In this document: positions 62,741-64,000 of the stretch, piece after piece
Layout: each line of letters begins with the position of its first letter
How positions within the stretch are numbered: the stretch's first letter is position 1
From: Plantimonas leprariae
GTDB taxonomy: Bacteria; Pseudomonadota; Alphaproteobacteria; Rhizobiales; Rhizobiaceae
Reading direction: 5' to 3'
DNA length: 64,000 nucleotides
NCBI RefSeq assembly: GCF_008802405.1
Contig: NZ_VZDO01000016.1
Location: 1-64,000, forward strand
Notes under the pieces: model-generated
What the model saw: only the letters and a program-made list of their open reading frames with translations
What the model was told of the DNA's origin: nothing
Database searches by the model: none
Position numbers and translations under genes: made by a program

Positions 62741-63788
62741 CCCGGCCGCCCGCCATCTGGCTCCGGCGCAGAAGGACCGCGAAGACCGGCGTGCCGATCA
62801 GGGCCGTCAGGATGCCGAGCGGGATCTCGGTGCCCGTGAGCGTCCGTGCCGCGTCGTCGACGACGAGAAGAAAGGTCGCGCCGACGAGAAGCGAGGCCGG
62901 CAGCATGCGGCGATGGCCGGGCCCGACAATCATGCGGGCGATATGGGGCACGACGAGGCCGACCCAGCCGACGATGCCGCTGACGGCGACTTGCGCCGAC
63001 ACGATCAGGGCGACCAGCGCGAGCACGAGCCAGCGCAGCCGCGCGACGTTGAGGCCGAGCGCGAGCGCGCTCTCGTCGCCGAGCGACAGAATGTCGATCC
63101 GCCAGCGCAGCGCCAGCAGCAGCGTGCCGCCGGCGAGCACGGGCCCTGCGACCAGCAGGGCCTTCTCCATGTTCGCCGTGGCGAAGCTGCCGAGCAGCCA
63201 GAACACCATTGTCGGCAGTTTGTCCTCGGTGTCGGCGAGGAACTGGACGAGGCTGACCAGCGCGCCGAAGAAACCGCTGACGACGACGCCGGCCAGTACC
63301 AGCGCGAGGATGTTGCGGCGGGCGACGAAGCTGTTCAGCGCGTAGACGAGGACGAGCGCGAGGAGGCCGAAGGCGAAGGCGCCAGCGAGAAGGCCGCCGT
63401 GCGACAGGCCGAGAAGGATCGCGAGCACGCCGCCGAACGCCGCCCCGGACGAGACGCCGACGATCTGCGGCCCGACCAGCTGGTTGCGGAACACGCCCTG
63501 AAGCGCCGCACCGGCGAGGGCGAGCCCCGAGCCGGCGAGGAGCGCGGTCAGAACGCGCGGCAGACGGACGTTGAAGATGACGCTGCGCTCGACCGCCGTC
63601 ACCGCCGGCTCGGCGGCGAGAACCGGATCGAGGAGGATCCGGACGACACGCAGAACCGGGATGTCGATGCGGCCGAGGCCGAGCGAGAGGAGCGCGACGG
63701 CGAGGAGGACGCCGCCGAGAAGCGGCAGCGTCAGGCTTGAGGATACGCGGTACCGTCCGGCCGCGGTCGCGACGCGATCGGTGGTCAC
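62733..63788 (-). CDS. FecCD-type ABC transporter permease
   Basis: A 351-residue protein with about ten predicted helices and the family motifs FNVRLPRVLTALLAGSGLALAG and QGVFRNQLVGPQIVGVSSGAAFG, plus GWVGLVVPHIARMIVG near the end. The start is GTG 63788, overlapping the binding-protein stop as GTGA. This is the BtuC/FepD/MolB type, importing vitamin B12, siderophores, heme or molybdate. It is coupled to the ATPase downstream. Confidence 0.92.
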   Translation of the reverse strand: MTTDRVATAAGRYRVSSSLTLPLLGGVLLAVALLSLGLGRIDIPVLRVVRILLDPVLAAEPAVTAVERSVIFNVRLPRVLTALLAGSGLALAGAALQGVFRNQLVGPQIVGVSSGAAFGGVLAILLGLSHGGLLAGAFAFGLLALVLVYALNSFVARRNILALVLAGVVVSGFFGALVSLVQFLADTEDKLPTMVFWLLGSFATANMEKALLVAGPVLAGGTLLLALRWRIDILSLGDESALALGLNVARLRWLVLALVALIVSAQVAVSGIVGWVGLVVPHIARMIVGPGHRRMLPASLLVGATFLLVVDDAARTLTGTEIPLGILTALIGTPVFAVLLRRSQMAGGRDG

Positions 63789-64000
63789 GGCTGCGGCGGG
63801 ACGTAGGGCGTCCCGTAGAACTCGCGGTAGTAGCCGTCGGCTTCCTTCTGCATGTCGACGTCGGCGAAGCGGTCGGGATAGAGCGTCTTCGCCATCCAGA
63901 GTTCCCCGAGCGCCAGCGCCTCCGGCATCGGGTAGCCCCAGGCCTTGGCGTATTCCGGCATCAGCTCGATGCGCCCACGCTTCACAGCGTCGATCGTTGC
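63785..64000 (-). CDS. ABC transporter substrate-binding protein, C-terminal fragment (FecCD-type system)
   Basis: The gene enters from the right edge; its last 71 residues are visible. EYAKAWGYPMPEALALGELW and KTLYPDRFADVDMQKEAD are typical of the C-terminus of MolA/BtuF-type binding proteins. It is coupled to the permease (GTGA overlap). The ligand is likely a metal oxyanion, as argued for the neighbours. Confidence 0.82.
   Translation of the reverse strand, partial: ATIDAVKRGRIELMPEYAKAWGYPMPEALALGELWMAKTLYPDRFADVDMQKEADGYYREFYGTPYVPPQP

Noticed and set aside
1-64000. tRNA, rRNA, CRISPR array or prophage genes
   Set aside because: No tRNA-like cloverleaf, rRNA block, regularly spaced repeat array or phage structural gene was recognised on reading; a covariance-model scan could still find small RNAs.

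Overview
The window is about 64 kb of GC-rich DNA (estimated by eye in the upper 60s percent). Gene content points to an alphaproteobacterium, most likely order Hyphomicrobiales: many ABC importers, luciferase-like flavin monooxygenases, a DUF1127 protein, an OpgC protein, a DUF5996-GNAT protein and an ArdC-type anti-restriction protein. No rRNA, tRNA or CRISPR array was recognised. Genus cannot be set from this sequence alone.

Region 1 (1-24130) is almost all minus strand and looks like a sulfur-scavenging island in three transcription units. Unit A (9198 to 256) has two luciferase-like monooxygenases, an M20 deacylase, a GNAT acetyltransferase, a fused polar-amino-acid permease/ATPase, two paralogous binding proteins and a third luciferase-like enzyme. 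This part list matches the Bacillus ytm/yxe loci that salvage S-substituted cysteines by N-acetylation, S-oxygenation and deacetylation. Unit B (14745 to 9489) has an alpha/beta hydrolase, the only flavin reductase in the window, an NtaA-type monooxygenase and an Ssu-type sulfonate importer. Unit C (24130 to 15809) has two NtaA-type monooxygenases, an FAD oxidoreductase and an importer of the Fe(III)/phosphonate class. A plus-strand SDR lacking its catalytic Ser and Tyr sits between B and C.

Region 2 (24131-43604) is a patchwork. It holds an IS110-type remnant joined in frame to a truncated MFS exporter, an EamA exporter with a divergent LysR, a SPOR-domain lytic transglycosylase, a DUF5996-GNAT fusion, a pirin, a LysR/isochorismatase divergent pair, a lipoprotein, OpgC plus an SGNH-like protein (with a decayed 3' copy at 28700), a KefB/YbaL antiporter, an AraC/PhyH divergent pair, two cupins and a methyltransferase. 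Gene-poor gaps carry five diverged copies of a 60-70 bp intergenic repeat (the fifth at 53243).

Region 3 (43605-51410) is a sugar locus: a LacI regulator with two palindromic operators faces an operon for a sugar isomerase, a MalEFG-type importer without ATPase, a small GMC partner and a GMC oxidoreductase. The set fits oxidative 3-keto-glycoside metabolism. A 5'-truncated TetR gene abuts its end.

Region 4 (51411-60389) holds an ArdC-type pair, an OprO/P-like porin, an AraC regulator, two tandem catalase-family genes, a decayed SnoaL-like gene and a zinc alcohol/formaldehyde dehydrogenase. Region 5 (60575-64000) is a minus-strand metal-oxyanion uptake operon: FecCD-type binding protein (cut by the window edge), permease and ATPase, a ModA-like protein without signal peptide, and a frameshifted DUF2478 gene, best read as molybdate/tungstate uptake.
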